52,588 bases of DNA from an uncultured Lachnospiraceae bacterium (GCA_910587895.1 CAJUOE010000183.1:1-52588); one strand, 5' to 3'; shown: positions 33,883-43,286, counted from the first letter of the stretch. The notes: generated from the letters alone by a model not told the origin. Program-made: numbers and translations.

Positions 33883-33937
33883 TTTAAGGAATATTTAAGG
33901 GTTATCTAAAGACATTTAAGGTTTGCAAACGTAGAAT
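33883..33937 (+). promoter_or_regulatory. Four phased TTTAAGG boxes with weak promoter before the ABC genes
   Basis: TTTAAGG occurs at 33883-33889, 33894-33900 and 33915-33921, with a variant TCTAAAG at 33905-33911. Starts are 11, 11 and 10 bp apart, so all face one side of the helix. A TAGAAT minus-10 lies at 33932-33937, with a weak AAGACA at 33909-33914 where the minus-35 should be. This is the layout of a promoter activated by an OmpR-family regulator. Confidence 0.65.
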
Positions 33938-33964
33938 GGAACGTGAAAAAAGGAGGTTGGACTT

Positions 33965-34723
33965 ATGAAAAAAGTATTGTTACAAACTGACAGGTTAAGC
34001 AAATCCTTTTCCAGCGGAGGGAATTTGCAGCACGTTCTGAAAAATATTGATTTGCAGCTTTATGCAGGCGACTTTACCGTGATTATGGGAGCCAGCGGCG
34101 CAGGGAAATCTACGCTTTTGTATGCGCTTTCCGGAATGGATACGCCTACGCTTGGCACGATTACCTTTGGTGGAAGAAACATTTCTGATTTGAATTCGGA
34201 TAAACTTGCAATATTCCGGCGTGAGCACTGCGGGTTTGTATTTCAGCAGATTTACCTGATTGATGGGATGAGCGTGATGGATAATGTTCTGGCGGCGGGA
34301 CTGCTTGTGAATAAGGATAAAAAAAGTCTGGTGCGTCGCGCGAAAGAATTGTTTCAGGCGGTGGGGATTTCCGATGAGACGCAGAAGAAATTTCCCACGC
34401 AGATTTCCGGTGGGGAGGCGCAGCGTGTGGGCATTGTGCGGGCATTAATCAATGAACCGGAGATCCTTTTTGCTGATGAGCCGACCGGAGCATTAAACTC
34501 TAAGACCGGGACGGATGTCCTCAATACGCTCACGGCTTTTCATGAACAGGGACAGAGCGTGGTGATGGTGACGCATGACATGCGTTTGGCCCGGCGAGGC
34601 AACCGTATTTTGTACCTGAAAGACGGCGTAATTTTAGGAGAGTGCGATCTGGGGAAGTATGTGCATGATGACCGCGCAAGGCATGAGAAACTTTCAAAGT
34701 TTCTGGATGAAATGGGGTGGTAA
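33965..34723 (+). CDS. ABC transporter ATP-binding protein (MacB/BceA type)
   Basis: A 252-aa ATPase of the LolD/MacB/BceA group. The Walker A motif is GASGAGKSTLLYALSG near residues 43-58, the Q loop is FVFQQIYLIDGMS, the signature is QISGGEAQRVGIVRAL near 146, and Walker B is EILFADEPTGAL. These proteins drive mechanotransmission or export with FtsX-like permeases. AGGAGG precedes the ATG. The permease gene begins one base after the stop. Expression is probably set by the adjacent two-component pair through the TTTAAGG boxes. Confidence 0.95.
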   Translation: MKKVLLQTDRLSKSFSSGGNLQHVLKNIDLQLYAGDFTVIMGASGAGKSTLLYALSGMDTPTLGTITFGGRNISDLNSDKLAIFRREHCGFVFQQIYLIDGMSVMDNVLAAGLLVNKDKKSLVRRAKELFQAVGISDETQKKFPTQISGGEAQRVGIVRALINEPEILFADEPTGALNSKTGTDVLNTLTAFHEQGQSVVMVTHDMRLARRGNRILYLKDGVILGECDLGKYVHDDRARHEKLSKFLDEMGW

Positions 34724-34724
34724 T

Positions 34725-37067
34725 ATGAGAAAAAGCATACTTCTTACGCGCGCAAACCTGCGCAGGGGCAGGGGTCAGATGGCGACCATATTTATCCTCA
34801 TATTCCTTGCGGCGCTCATGTTGAACCTCTGGCTTATGCTGTCCATGGATTATCATCAGAATTTTGAGCGGAATCATGACAGGCTCCATGCGCAGCACGT
34901 TACGCTTGTGGTAGATGATGACAGCGAAAAAATGCGTGATTTTCTGGCGCGGGAGTTTCAGGGAAATGAGCAGACAGATGAGTTTGCTCTGGGTGATTGC
35001 CTGAACATGCCTGGTTCTTTTGCATATAACGGTGGCGAGATGAATCAGGATTTTGTCATCGGTGAGAAAGAGGAGGCGCTGTCTCGCGCCATCGGAGCGG
35101 TAGAAATTACAGAAGAGGGAGCGGAAAAAAGCGGCGTCTATCTGCCCCTGCTGTACCAGTCGGATGATATCCAGACAGGGAAAACGATAGACATTACGAT
35201 TGCAGGCAACAAGATTCCCTATAAGGTATGCGGCTTTTTTAACAGCATTATGGGCGGTTCCCACAATTGTGCCATGACGGAGATTATTTTGACGGAGGAT
35301 AAATATCAGGAGTTGGCGGAGCTTGGCTATGCGCCGAAGGCTACGATGTGCTGTGTCCGCATACGTGACAAGGCGGAGAGCCAGAATTATGAGGCATGGT
35401 TAAAAGATGCGCTCTCCGGTGAATATCCCGATGCACGAATCTTAAGCAATACCTACCTGCTTGTGCGCCAGTCCCGTTACGTGGCGGCATCTATCTGTTC
35501 AGGAATCATAAGCATGATGGCGTTTCTTGTGCTCTTGATTGCGCTCGTCGTGATATCCTCAAATATCACGAATTATATTGCAGAAAATATGAAGAATCTT
35601 GGCTCGCTGAAAGCGATTGGCTATATCAGCAGGCAGCTTGTAAATTCCCTTATGACGCAATTTCTGGGATTTTCCCTGTTTGCAGCGGCTGCAGGCGTGG
35701 TGGCGTCTTATATGATGTTCCCTTATGTAAATGCAATGCTGGCCTCACAGACCGGGATTCCCTATCAGATGAGGTTCCTGCCGCTGCCTCTATTGCTTAC
35801 CTTTGCGGTTCTGTGTGGAGCCGTTGCAGTTGTCGTTTACTTGTCTTCGCGCAGGATGAAAAAAGTGGAGCCGATTGTTGCGCTGCGCCAGGGAATTCAG
35901 ACGCATAATTTTAAGCGTAACCATATTCCGCTTGCGGAGTCAAAAGCGCCCCTTAACGCAGCGCTTGCTTTGAAAACGACATTTTCGGGTATGAAATATA
36001 ATATCATTATAGGCGTTACTATGCTTGTGCTTTCGCTTGTAGTTGTATTTTCCGGTGTCTTGATTGAAAATATGCTTGTGGATTCGGAACCGATGGTGAA
36101 TCTGATCGTCGGGGAGACCTCGGATAGCTGTATCAATATCAATCGGGGCAAGGAAGAGGAATTTTGTGATTTGATGGATAAGGATGCACGCGTGGAAAAA
36201 TATTATGTCTATCACTATGAAAATGTAATCCACGAAGGCGGCCTGGGGCTTTTGGCGATGATGTGCGATGATTTTTCCAAGACTAATAACCAGGACGTTG
36301 TTTTCAAAGGACGGGCGCCGAGATTTGACAATGAAATCGTAATTGCGGCGAAGTATGCGAAGGAACAGGGGCTTGACATCGGGGATGAGATGTGTATCAT
36401 AGCAGGTGGAAATAAGGGGAAATATATCATTTCAGGCTTTACGCAAGTCAGCAACCAGCTCGGAAAGGACTGCCTGCTCACAAGAGAAGGCTATGAGCGG
36501 ATTGGCGAATTGCAGAACATAAGTTATTATCTGAATCTTGGCGACAGTGTGGATATTGAAAAATTTAACGCAGAAGTGAAAGAGACGCTTGGAAATGACG
36601 TGAATACAACCATAAATGTCCGGGCGACGATCAAAGGCGGCGTTTCCGTATATATTTCCATCCTGGCAATCATAGTGACCGGAGTCCTGATTATGAGCGT
36701 AATTGTGATTGCGTTTGTGCTGTATTTGCTGGTTCGAACCACGCTGAACCGTAAAAAACGGGATTATGGCATTCTCAAAGCATTCGGTTTTACCACAGGA
36801 CAGCTGGTTTTACAGACTGCGCTCAGTTTTATGCCGGCAGTTGTGATTGCTACGGTTGTTGGCATTGCCGGAAACTGTGCGATCATCAATCCTTTGATTG
36901 CATTATTTTTAAATGGCGTGGGGGTTGTGGAATGTTCCTTTGCCATTCCGGTTGGCCTGATTGCGGCATCGGGCGCGGGGCTTGTCCTGTTTGCCTTTGC
37001 GGTTGCATGTCTGCTGTCTTTAAGGATTAAGAAGATTGCCCCGAAGGAGCTGTTGTCAGGAGATTAG
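34725..37067 (+). CDS. FtsX-type ABC permease (BceB/MacB-like)
   Basis: A 780-aa permease. The start at 34725 follows directly on the ATPase stop; the longer reading from 34659 lies inside that gene. Residues 1-40 hold the first membrane helix, then a large extracytoplasmic domain of about 200 residues. One FtsX unit (three helices) spans about 270-390 and a second spans 660-775, separated by another outside domain of about 230 residues. ENMKNLGSLKAIGYISRQLV and KKRDYGILKAFGFTTGQLV are the matching coupling motifs of the two halves. This duplicated layout fits antibiotic-resistance or lipid-related permeases. The substrate is unknown. Confidence 0.9.
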   Translation: MRKSILLTRANLRRGRGQMATIFILIFLAALMLNLWLMLSMDYHQNFERNHDRLHAQHVTLVVDDDSEKMRDFLAREFQGNEQTDEFALGDCLNMPGSFAYNGGEMNQDFVIGEKEEALSRAIGAVEITEEGAEKSGVYLPLLYQSDDIQTGKTIDITIAGNKIPYKVCGFFNSIMGGSHNCAMTEIILTEDKYQELAELGYAPKATMCCVRIRDKAESQNYEAWLKDALSGEYPDARILSNTYLLVRQSRYVAASICSGIISMMAFLVLLIALVVISSNITNYIAENMKNLGSLKAIGYISRQLVNSLMTQFLGFSLFAAAAGVVASYMMFPYVNAMLASQTGIPYQMRFLPLPLLLTFAVLCGAVAVVVYLSSRRMKKVEPIVALRQGIQTHNFKRNHIPLAESKAPLNAALALKTTFSGMKYNIIIGVTMLVLSLVVVFSGVLIENMLVDSEPMVNLIVGETSDSCININRGKEEEFCDLMDKDARVEKYYVYHYENVIHEGGLGLLAMMCDDFSKTNNQDVVFKGRAPRFDNEIVIAAKYAKEQGLDIGDEMCIIAGGNKGKYIISGFTQVSNQLGKDCLLTREGYERIGELQNISYYLNLGDSVDIEKFNAEVKETLGNDVNTTINVRATIKGGVSVYISILAIIVTGVLIMSVIVIAFVLYLLVRTTLNRKKRDYGILKAFGFTTGQLVLQTALSFMPAVVIATVVGIAGNCAIINPLIALFLNGVGVVECSFAIPVGLIAASGAGLVLFAFAVACLLSLRIKKIAPKELLSGD

Positions 37068-37126
37068 GAGGATGCACGCGCCTGCCTGTTATCAGCCCGG
37101 GTGAAGAATGGTAATGGAGGATACAG

Positions 37127-38032
37127 ATGGAATTTCGTGGATTGATTATTTCGTTACAGGAATTGAATATTGCACAGGAGAAAGATGCGGAGCGCTTTGT
37201 CATGGAAGACGGGCTGACGGAGCTTTTGGATAATTTGTACCGCCATGGTGTGCAGATTGTCAACCTGGATATGTTTCAGGCGGACTGTGCGGGGAAGTTG
37301 CAGGCAGTGTTAGATCTTTGCCGGCTTGCGCCGGAGGATTGCCTGCTGCTAGCAGCGACGGATCGCGTGCTTTCCATTGTAGAAGAAATGGACATAGCGG
37401 TTCTTGGCTATGTCAATCCGCGGATTCCCAGGCAGAAATTTTCCGGGGTCGGGGTACTGGTGGAAAGCTTTGAGGAAGTTGATTTCCTGTTTCTGGAACA
37501 TGTATACCAGCGTAAGCATGGCATTCCCTGGACGGTTATCGAGACAAGGCGGTGTTTGCTGCGCGAGATGACGCTGGATGATTTGGATGATTTGTATCAA
37601 TTATATCAGGGCGAGAGCATTACGCGGCATATGGAAGGACTGTATGAGCGGAAGAAGGAAGAGGAATACACGGAGGCATATATCAGAAATGTCTATCGTT
37701 TCTATGGTTATGGAATGTGGCTTGCGGTAGATAAAGAAAATGGGCGGCTCATCGGCAGGGCAGGGCTGAATCAAATAAACCTCCACGGGGAACCCGCCCT
37801 GGAGATGGGCTATATAGTGGGGGAGGAATATCAGAACCAGGGTTACGCCACCGAGCTTTGCAGGGCAATTCTTGCCTTTGCGCAGAAGGAGACCGGGTTT
37901 GACCGCGTGCAATGCCTGATCCATAAGGATAACCGGATTTCTATCCACCTGGCCAAAAATCTTGGCTTTGCCTGGCAGGAGGAAATGGAGGTACAGGGAA
38001 AACTGCTGCAAAGATATGAAATAAGATTTTAG
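37127..38032 (+). CDS. Degenerate HAD-like domain fused to a GNAT acetyltransferase
   Basis: A 301-aa fusion. Residues 1 to about 130 look like a worn HAD phosphatase domain: the order (VLDLCRLAPEDCLLLAATDRVLSIVEEMDIAVLGY) matches the motif of HAD hydrolases that reads DS.. with an AxxAG turn, but the catalytic DxDGT start is absent. Residues about 140-300 are a GNAT domain (LREMTLDDLDDLYQLYQ, EMGYIVGEEYQNQGYATELC, VQCLIHKDNRISIHLAKNLGF), whose QNQGYA loop binds acetyl-CoA. It is likely an N-acetyltransferase with a binding-only HAD relic. GGAGG precedes the ATG. It stands between the ABC permease and the ppGpp gene. Confidence 0.75.
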   Translation: MEFRGLIISLQELNIAQEKDAERFVMEDGLTELLDNLYRHGVQIVNLDMFQADCAGKLQAVLDLCRLAPEDCLLLAATDRVLSIVEEMDIAVLGYVNPRIPRQKFSGVGVLVESFEEVDFLFLEHVYQRKHGIPWTVIETRRCLLREMTLDDLDDLYQLYQGESITRHMEGLYERKKEEEYTEAYIRNVYRFYGYGMWLAVDKENGRLIGRAGLNQINLHGEPALEMGYIVGEEYQNQGYATELCRAILAFAQKETGFDRVQCLIHKDNRISIHLAKNLGFAWQEEMEVQGKLLQRYEIRF

Positions 38033-38049
38033 CCTGTGCAAAAAAATTA

Positions 38050-38078
38050 TTGCATTTTCCATCATTTTTATCTATAAT
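38050..38078 (+). promoter_or_regulatory. Sigma-A promoter of the ppGpp synthetase gene
   Basis: TTGCAT at 38050-38055 and a perfect TATAAT at 38073-38078 are 17 bp apart, about 50 bases before the start. Confidence 0.8.
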
Positions 38079-38129
38079 GTAGTTTACCTACAATTACGAG
38101 AGCAATTGCAAGCAGGGTGGTGAGTGCTT

Positions 38130-40460
38130 ATGGAAGAGAAGATGGATATTGAATTGGAAGAACAGCAGGAATTGGAAGAACTGGGAGACCGCATAACGCC
38201 TACCAAGGAATTTGTGAGCCCGGAGAGCCTGTATGATGAGCTGATTGCAAATGTAAGACGCTATCATCCTTCTACGGATATTTCTTTGATTGAAAAAGCA
38301 TATAAGATTGCAGATGAGGCGCACAAAGGGCAGGTGCGCAAATCAGGGGAGGCCTATATCATCCATCCCCTGTGCGTGGCAATCATCCTTGCCGATTTGG
38401 AGCTGGATAAGGAAACCATCGTGGCAGGAATCCTTCATGACGTCGTGGAGGACACGGTCATGACAGAGGAGGAGATTGCCCGGGAGTTTAGCGAGGAGGT
38501 AGCGCTTCTGGTAGACGGCGTTACCAAGCTGGGACAGCTGCCCTACGAAGCGGATAAAGTGGAAGTCCAGGCGGAGAACATGCGTAAGATGTTTCTGGCC
38601 ATGGCGAAGGATATCCGCGTGATTTTGATTAAACTGGCGGACCGCCTTCATAATATGCGGACCCTGAAATATATGAAACCGGAAAAGCAGCGGGAGAAGG
38701 CAAGGGAAACCATGGATATATATGCACCCATTGCACAGCGCCTCGGCATTTCCAAGGTGAAGATTGAATTAGACGACCTTTCTTTAAAATATCTTGAGCC
38801 TGAAGCCTACTATGATTTGGTAGAGAAGATTGCGCTCAGGAAGACAACGCGTGAGGAATATGTGGATCAGCTCGTAGAAGAGGTGAAACAACATATCTCC
38901 AGTGCGGGAATTACAGCGTCCATTGATGGACGTGCGAAACATTTCTTCAGTATCTATAAGAAAATGGTGAACCAGGATAAGACACTGGATCAGATTTTTG
39001 ATTTATTTGCAATCCGTATCATAGTGAAGTCAGTCAAGGACTGTTATGCAGCCCTCGGCGTGATTCATGAAATGTATAAACCAATTCCGGGAAGATTTAA
39101 AGATTATATTGCAATGCCGAAACCGAATATGTACCAGTCCCTGCATACGACGCTGATCGGGCCGACCGGGCAGCCGTTTGAGATACAGATACGTACGTAT
39201 GAGATGCACCGTACGGCAGAGTATGGAATTGCCGCGCACTGGAAGTATAAGGAAGCAGCCAACGGCAATAAGATGGAAGAAAAGACGCAGGAGGAGGCAA
39301 AGTTAAGCTGGCTGAGACAGATCCTGGAATGGCAGAAGGATATGTCGGACAACCGCGAGTTTATGAGCCTTCTAAAGAGCGATCTGGATCTGTTTTCCGA
39401 TACCGTGTTCTGTTTTACGCCATCCGGCGATGTCAAGAACCTGCCCAAAGGCTCGACCTCCATTGATTTTGCCTACAGCATCCATTCCGCCGTGGGTAAT
39501 AAGATGATTGGCGCAAAGGTGAACGGCAAGCTCGTCAACATAGATTATGTAATTCAGAACGGGGACAGAATTGAGGTTCTGACTTCCCAGAACTCCAGGG
39601 GACCCAGCCGTGACTGGCTCAATATCGTTAAGAGCACGCAGGCCAAGAATAAGATTAACCAGTGGTTCCGCAGTGAATTTAAGGAAGAGAACATTTCCAA
39701 AGGGAAAGAACTGCTGGCGCAGTATTGTAAATCAAAGGGAATTAACTGGTCGGATATCAACCAGCTTTCCTATCAGAGCCGCATTATGCGCAAATACGGT
39801 TTTCGTGACTGGGAATCTGTTCTGGCAGCCATAGGGCATGGAGGCCTCAAAGAAGGACAGATTATCAATAAGATGCTGGAATATTATCAGGGTGACCATC
39901 CGATTGCCGTTACAGATGAAGACATCCTGAAGATTGCTGAAAATGGCGGCATGAGTGGTACGGCCTCCGGAGGGGGCAGGGGAAAGGACGGCAGACAGCG
40001 CGCTAAGAGCGGAATTCTGGTAAAGGGAATTGACGATATGGCGGTGCGTTTTTCTCGCTGCTGCGCACCGGTGCCCGGAGACGAGATAGTAGGCTTTGTC
40101 ACGCGGGGAAGAGGAATTTCGATTCACCGCACGGACTGTATCAACATTGTCAACCTCTCGGAGCTGGACAGGGAGCGTCTGCTGGACGCGGAATGGCAGA
40201 CGCAGGAGAGCAACGAGCGGTGCTATATGGCAGAGATTAAGATGTATGGGAATAACCGTACGGGCCTTCTGGTTGACGTTACGAAGGTTCTCACAGAACA
40301 TCAGATAGATATTGACTCTGTACATTCCTCCACGAGCAAGCAGGGAATTGCAACGATTACGCTTGCTTTCCGCACCAAAGGAAGAGATGAGCTCAACAGC
40401 CTGGTCGAAAAACTGCGCCAGGTGGATAGCATCATAGATATAGAGAGGACCAGGGGATGA
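38130..40460 (+). CDS. relA: Bifunctional (p)ppGpp synthetase/hydrolase (Rel)
   Basis: A 776-aa long RSH enzyme that makes and removes the alarmone (p)ppGpp. The HD hydrolase domain shows VRKSGEAYIIHP and LHDVVEDT (residues about 70-110) and ADRLHNMRTLKYM. The synthetase has RFKDYIAMPKPNMYQSLHTT near 325-345. TGS follows (FCFTPSGDVKNLPKGSTSID), then the zinc-finger-like segment FSRCCAPVPGDEIVGFVTRG, and ACT at the C terminus. The length and order are those of the single Rel of Firmicutes, so both activities are expected. The start is taken at ATG 38130; a GTG at 38124 lies too close to the ribosome site. A LytTR pair follows closely. Confidence 0.95.
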   Translation: MEEKMDIELEEQQELEELGDRITPTKEFVSPESLYDELIANVRRYHPSTDISLIEKAYKIADEAHKGQVRKSGEAYIIHPLCVAIILADLELDKETIVAGILHDVVEDTVMTEEEIAREFSEEVALLVDGVTKLGQLPYEADKVEVQAENMRKMFLAMAKDIRVILIKLADRLHNMRTLKYMKPEKQREKARETMDIYAPIAQRLGISKVKIELDDLSLKYLEPEAYYDLVEKIALRKTTREEYVDQLVEEVKQHISSAGITASIDGRAKHFFSIYKKMVNQDKTLDQIFDLFAIRIIVKSVKDCYAALGVIHEMYKPIPGRFKDYIAMPKPNMYQSLHTTLIGPTGQPFEIQIRTYEMHRTAEYGIAAHWKYKEAANGNKMEEKTQEEAKLSWLRQILEWQKDMSDNREFMSLLKSDLDLFSDTVFCFTPSGDVKNLPKGSTSIDFAYSIHSAVGNKMIGAKVNGKLVNIDYVIQNGDRIEVLTSQNSRGPSRDWLNIVKSTQAKNKINQWFRSEFKEENISKGKELLAQYCKSKGINWSDINQLSYQSRIMRKYGFRDWESVLAAIGHGGLKEGQIINKMLEYYQGDHPIAVTDEDILKIAENGGMSGTASGGGRGKDGRQRAKSGILVKGIDDMAVRFSRCCAPVPGDEIVGFVTRGRGISIHRTDCINIVNLSELDRERLLDAEWQTQESNERCYMAEIKMYGNNRTGLLVDVTKVLTEHQIDIDSVHSSTSKQGIATITLAFRTKGRDELNSLVEKLRQVDSIIDIERTRG

Positions 40461-40482
40461 CGCATTGTCTGGAGGTGGGACT

Positions 40483-41202
40483 GTGCAGATAGGCGTGTGT
40501 GACGACCAGAAAGAAATCCGGGATATGTTGATGGAAAAGATAAAGAAGTTTTCCCCGGTGGGAGAGGTGGTATCTTACGACTCCGGGCGGGCGGTATTGG
40601 ATGCCTCGCAGTTACCGGATATCCTGTTTCTTGATATTCAGATGCCGCAAATGGATGGGATGGAAACAGCCCGCAAGCTCCGAATGAAGAACCAGCACAT
40701 AATCCTGATTTTTGTGACGGTTACGCAGGATTATGTCTTTCAGTCTTTTGATGTGGGCGCGTTTCATTATTTGCTCAAGCCGTTTGAGGATGCGAAATTT
40801 CAGGAAGTCCTGCAAAATGCCGTCCGGCAGTATGAAGAGAGGGAGACGGTGTATGCGGACACAATAAAACAAAGGAATCCTCTGATGGTAACGGTTAAGG
40901 GAGAGCACATTACCATTCCCATGGAGGATATCGTATATGCGGAAATATATAACCGCAAAATTATCATTCACACCATGGATGCGGATATCGAATATTATGG
41001 GAAGATGAAGGAGCTGGTGGAAAAAGCGGGGGAGGACTTTTACCGGCCCCATAGGGGATATTTGATTAACTTCAATTACGTACGGAAATATAATGCGGCA
41101 ACGATTTATCTGAAAAAGGGACAGGCTTTGATGGCAAAGCAGAATTATCAGGATTTTGTCAAAGCCTATCTGAGATTTAACCGAAGAAAGGGAAGGGGAT
41201 AG
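40483..41202 (+). CDS. LytTR response regulator
   Basis: A 239-aa regulator. A GTG at 40483 is chosen because GGAGGTGG sits five bases upstream; a TTG at 40465 has none. The receiver has Asp51 in ILFLDIQMPQMDG and Lys near 101 (YLLKPFEDAKF). The LytTR DNA-binding domain begins near residue 135 (VTVKGEHITIPMEDIVYAE, then FYRPHRGYLINFNYVRKY). LytTR regulators usually control secreted peptides, bacteriocins or competence. The gene starts 22 bases after relA and nine bases before the kinase gene. No AgrD-like peptide or AgrB-type processing gene is visible, so the signal is unknown. Confidence 0.9.
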   Translation: MQIGVCDDQKEIRDMLMEKIKKFSPVGEVVSYDSGRAVLDASQLPDILFLDIQMPQMDGMETARKLRMKNQHIILIFVTVTQDYVFQSFDVGAFHYLLKPFEDAKFQEVLQNAVRQYEERETVYADTIKQRNPLMVTVKGEHITIPMEDIVYAEIYNRKIIIHTMDADIEYYGKMKELVEKAGEDFYRPHRGYLINFNYVRKYNAATIYLKKGQALMAKQNYQDFVKAYLRFNRRKGRG

Positions 41203-41211
41203 GAAACGGCG

Positions 41212-42639
41212 ATGCAGCAGGCGGGAATTCATGGAATTGTTGATGCAGTATGTTTTCTGATGCCGGTTGCAGAGGCATTTGCAAGGGGATATTGCCTTTA
41301 TCGGTTTGTGCAGCCTTTTATGGTTTCGCCGGTTATGTCAAATGGCGCTTGTTCCTGCGAGGATGTGAAAGCGTTCCGGACGGGAAAGAAAAAGGTTGCT
41401 GCCTGCGGTGGCGCTGCATATTTTCTGACTATGCTGCTGTTATATACACTGCACATTTCTATGGATGTTTATATTATTTACGGCATGGCAAGTCTTGCCA
41501 TGTTCTTTGTCATCTGCTGGATGGATCAGAGGAATTACAGGCAGAAATTTTTTCTTGTGACGACGTTTTTTGCCCTTAATTTGCTGGCTGCGTCAATAGC
41601 AGAGATTCTATACGATTTTCTGTACTATTCTGCGTTGCGGACAGATTTTATGCGGAGCCATGAGCAGATGGGGAGTGGGCTGTATATTTTCATGTGCCTG
41701 CTTGACCTTGTTATGGAAATTGTGCTTACCGCGATTGGAACCTGGCAAGTGGTTAGGATTTATGTGGACAAGGCAAAGGAAATGGAGAAAAAGGAAGTTG
41801 CCATGCTGGCGCTCCCTTCCTGTATGGGCGTCATTGGATATGAAATTATGCGGTATTACCGTGTGTTTTATGCGCTGAGAACAGGGGATATGGAATGGAC
41901 GTACGATGGTTTAATGCTTTTGTATTGCGTGGTATCATCCATTACAGTTATTGTGGTAATCCTGCTCTATCAGGACATGAAAGCAAAGCAGGAAGAGAAT
42001 CAGCAGGCGAAACTGCTCGGCACGCAGATTGTAAGCCTCAGGCAGCATATGGAACAGGTGGAAGGGCTTTATCAGAATATTCGCAGCCTCAAACATGATA
42101 TGACAAACCATATCCTCACCATGGAAAGGCTTTATGAGGAGAATCAGGCAGAGGAAGCGAGAGCCTACAGTGATTGCCTGAAGACAGAACTTGCACAGAT
42201 GGCAGGGGAGTTCGAAACCGGGAATCCAGTAACGAATGTAATTTTACAGGAGTTTGCTAGGGAGGCGGGAAACCGGGGGATTTTGTTTGAGTCTGAATTT
42301 CATTACCCGGCAGGTTCCAATATAGATGTTTTTGACGTCAGTATAATTCTCAACAATGCATTGCAGAATGCCGTGGAAAATACCGACAAAGGGAAACGGA
42401 TATCCATCATTTCCTATCGAAGGAATAATGCCTGTATCATGGAAATCTGTAACAGCTTTGGCAAAAATCTGCAATGGGATGCGGAAAGCGGACTTCCGGT
42501 TACGTCGAAAGAGGAAACAGACGGCCATGGATACGGCCTTCCCAATATCCGCAGGGTGGCAGGGAAATATGCCGGCGACATAGATATCGTGTTAAAGGAT
42601 GGGGAGTTTTGCCTCTGCGTTATGCTGATGATGGAGTGA
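41212..42639 (+). CDS. GHKL-domain sensor histidine kinase
   Basis: A 475-aa kinase of the AgrC/ComD type. Five to six membrane helices fill residues 10-250. A coiled coil leads to the H box SLKHDMTNHILTMERL with His295, and the ATPase domain is GHKL-like (NNALQNAVENTD, then GHGYGLPNIRRVAGKY). It should phosphorylate the LytTR regulator just upstream. AgrC-type kinases respond to peptides, but no signal gene is near. The start at 41212 lies nine bases after the regulator's stop. It ends 15 bases from the convergent XRE gene. Confidence 0.9.
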   Translation: MQQAGIHGIVDAVCFLMPVAEAFARGYCLYRFVQPFMVSPVMSNGACSCEDVKAFRTGKKKVAACGGAAYFLTMLLLYTLHISMDVYIIYGMASLAMFFVICWMDQRNYRQKFFLVTTFFALNLLAASIAEILYDFLYYSALRTDFMRSHEQMGSGLYIFMCLLDLVMEIVLTAIGTWQVVRIYVDKAKEMEKKEVAMLALPSCMGVIGYEIMRYYRVFYALRTGDMEWTYDGLMLLYCVVSSITVIVVILLYQDMKAKQEENQQAKLLGTQIVSLRQHMEQVEGLYQNIRSLKHDMTNHILTMERLYEENQAEEARAYSDCLKTELAQMAGEFETGNPVTNVILQEFAREAGNRGILFESEFHYPAGSNIDVFDVSIILNNALQNAVENTDKGKRISIISYRRNNACIMEICNSFGKNLQWDAESGLPVTSKEETDGHGYGLPNIRRVAGKYAGDIDIVLKDGEFCLCVMLMME

Positions 42640-42654
42640 AGGAATGTGCAGTTG

Positions 42655-43119
42655 TCATTGCCTGCTAAAGGAACGACTAATAAGAAAGACCCCGACAAGC
42701 ATTTCTCCAATGGACAGCCCCAGCATAAAACCCGATATAAAATCCTTGAAAGCCGTACCGGAAAACGTCTGTGAGACTGCAAGTAGCGCGATTCCCATAG
42801 TTATGAGGATTATGCCGAATAAAGTTTGTTTCTGTTTTTCCAGACGCTGTATGCGTTCCAGCATGGCAACTATCTGCTGCTCATCAAATATGTTGGAATT
42901 GCCATTTTCTTTTGTTTCTCCGTCCATCAATTCAGCAATCGAAATTTCCAGTTCCTGACATAGGAGTTTTACAATACTGTAATCGGGCATACATTTTCCG
43001 GTTTCCCATTTTGAGACGGTTTTGTTCGAAATTCCAAGTTTTTCTGCAAGCTGTTCCTGCGTAAGATTTTTTTCTTTTCGTTTCTGCGCAATAAATCTTC
43101 CTGTAGTAAGTTGATTCAT
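42655..43119 (-). CDS. XRE-family regulator with C-terminal membrane helices
   Basis: A 154-aa protein. The start at 43119 is set by a CGGAGG site; an upstream ATG at 43146 has none. The Cro/CI helix-turn-helix is at residues 5-60 (RFIAQKRKEKNLTQEQLAE, KLGISNKTVSKWETGKCMPD). Two hydrophobic helices follow at about 105-125 and 130-150, so DNA binding is tied to the membrane. It may be a small membrane-linked repressor. It is divergent from the DUF3990 operon across a 223-bp AT-rich gap and could regulate it, but the gap carries no obvious operator. Confidence 0.8.
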   Translation of the reverse strand: MNQLTTGRFIAQKRKEKNLTQEQLAEKLGISNKTVSKWETGKCMPDYSIVKLLCQELEISIAELMDGETKENGNSNIFDEQQIVAMLERIQRLEKQKQTLFGIILITMGIALLAVSQTFSGTAFKDFISGFMLGLSIGEMLVGVFLISRSFSRQ

Positions 43120-43216
43120 GTGAAATACCTCCGATATATGATACATTTATTTTAACAGTTTTTCTGCAAAATGACATCCCTTAAAAGGAGAAAACGAGGG
43201 GAATTGGAAGGGCGTA

Positions 43217-43245
43217 TTGTTTTCTTTTGTTTCATATGTTATGAT
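43217..43245 (+). promoter_or_regulatory. Promoter of the DUF3990 operon
   Basis: TTGTTT at 43217-43222 and TATGAT at 43240-43245 are 17 bp apart, about 100 bases before the DUF3990 start. The leader carries a possible 19-codon reading frame. Confidence 0.55.
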
Positions 43246-43286
43246 TAAATTGTTTGAATGCTGTATTATAATTTGAGAGAGTCAAT

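Noticed and set aside
41212..42639. Complete agr-type quorum system with the LytTR pair
   Set aside because: No AgrB-like protease or AgrD-like peptide gene lies within reach on either strand.
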